Part shown: positions 54,839-54,958 of the stretch, in pieces
Position numbering within the stretch: position 1 is the first letter of the stretch
Layout: every line of letters begins with the position of its first letter
Source: Bacteroidales bacterium
GTDB lineage: Bacteria > Bacteroidota > Bacteroidia > Bacteroidales > GWA2-32-17
Assembly: GCA_013314715.1 (NCBI GenBank)
Contig: JABUFC010000022.1
Span: 1 to 54,958 of the forward strand
Direction of reading: 5' to 3'
DNA length: 54,958 bases
Translations under genes and position numbers: made by a program
Notes under the pieces: model-generated
The model's input: only the letters and a program-made list of their open reading frames with translations
Database searches by the model: none
Told to the model about the DNA's origin: nothing

Positions 54839-54958
54839 GTGTAATTATTTTTTAATTTTTAAATTAAGGTCACATGGAATACGCCATTCGAATAAAGAGC
54901 AAGGCTTATTTGTGAGTGATAATTTCATTTTCGGTTGCTGTGAATTTATTCTCATGGC
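54839..54958 (-). repeat. interspersed leader element, copy 4 (120 bp visible, cut by the window edge)
   Basis: Minus-strand copy identical to copy 1 over all visible bases. Only about 9 bases of the element's 5' end are missing. It ends at the base before the adenosyltransferase ATG. Confidence 0.95.
54845..54955 (-). CDS. small ORF of leader element copy 4 (36 aa)
   Basis: Encodes exactly the same 36 residues as copy 1 (MRINSQQPKMKL to LNLKIKK). TAA is followed by 6 nt (TTACAC) and the ATG at 54838. Confidence 0.55.
   Translation of the reverse strand: MRINSQQPKMKLSLTNKPCSLFEWRIPCDLNLKIKK

Noticed and set aside
54839-54958. Cobalamin riboswitch before the adenosyltransferase gene
   Set aside because: Only the leader element is present and no B12-box-like GCCACTG sequence is seen.

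Overview
The window looks like chromosomal DNA from an AT-rich member of the Bacteroidota, probably an uncultured Bacteroidales/Marinilabiliales-like bacterium. The signs are: promoters of the form TTTG-N20-TAnnTTTG (the Bacteroidota sigma factor type), A-rich instead of Shine-Dalgarno leaders, T9SS cargo proteins with C-terminal sorting domains, a PorP/SprF protein, a TonB receptor with a carboxypeptidase-regulatory domain, and DUF4197 and DUF4837 lipoproteins. There are no insertion sequences, prophage genes or CRISPR arrays. The window ends inside an interspersed repeat and begins inside a repetitive-looking surface gene, so it may be a whole contig that broke at repeats.

Layout. 1-342: start of a fibre/adhesin-like gene (minus strand) interrupted at a G9 tract. 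573-4488 (minus): a heavy-metal-associated protein with its TonB receptor, then aspartate kinase. 4639-5049 (minus): a free-standing threonyl-tRNA editing domain, divergent from a UDP-GlcNAc 2-epimerase at 5136. 6366-8402 (minus): M13 peptidase. 8641-9357: DUF4197 lipoprotein. 9425-15801: polysaccharide locus (acyltransferase, flippase, four GT-B glycosyltransferases) followed by a small secreted protein. 16256-19897 (minus): RlmL-like methyltransferase and ClpC, divergent from gyrA at 20096. 22702-27553: four paralogous secreted TPR proteins. 27651-32416: DUF2148 protein, D-2-hydroxyacid dehydrogenase, DXD glycosyltransferase, S1/P1 nuclease, PepD. 32535-37045: a large secreted protein and a DUF4837 lipoprotein. 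37111-44738: a T9SS surface set (1637-aa PKD adhesin, PD40 protein, PorP/SprF). 44796-46844: a HAD hydrolase, tRNA-Arg(CCU), a MORN-like protein and a small hypothetical protein. 46956-49214 (minus): M43 protease with T9SS tail. 49350-53374: 2-oxoglutarate dehydrogenase E1 and E2. 53412-54838: a small lipoprotein, a beta-barrel protein and PduO-type cobalamin adenosyltransferase.

The most striking structure is a dispersed 129-153 bp element present four times (8512, 12160, 42034, and 54958 on the minus strand). It lies directly in front of four unrelated genes and always in their orientation. Each copy contains a 36- or 44-codon ORF (starting MR[IT]NS, ending LKIKK) whose TAA stop lies exactly 6 nt before the ATG of the next gene. 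Two copies are identical over all visible bases. The most diverged copy differs in the middle and is 24 nt longer, yet keeps the frame. In copy 1 a full promoter would start the transcript at the element's edge. I read this as a mobile or gene-converted 5' leader encoding a small peptide that is translationally coupled to the host gene. I do not recognise it as a described family.

The genome is compact. Many genes overlap by ATGA or TAATG, two convergent pairs share a TTAA double stop, and the tRNA 3' end overlaps the stop codon of the gene facing it.
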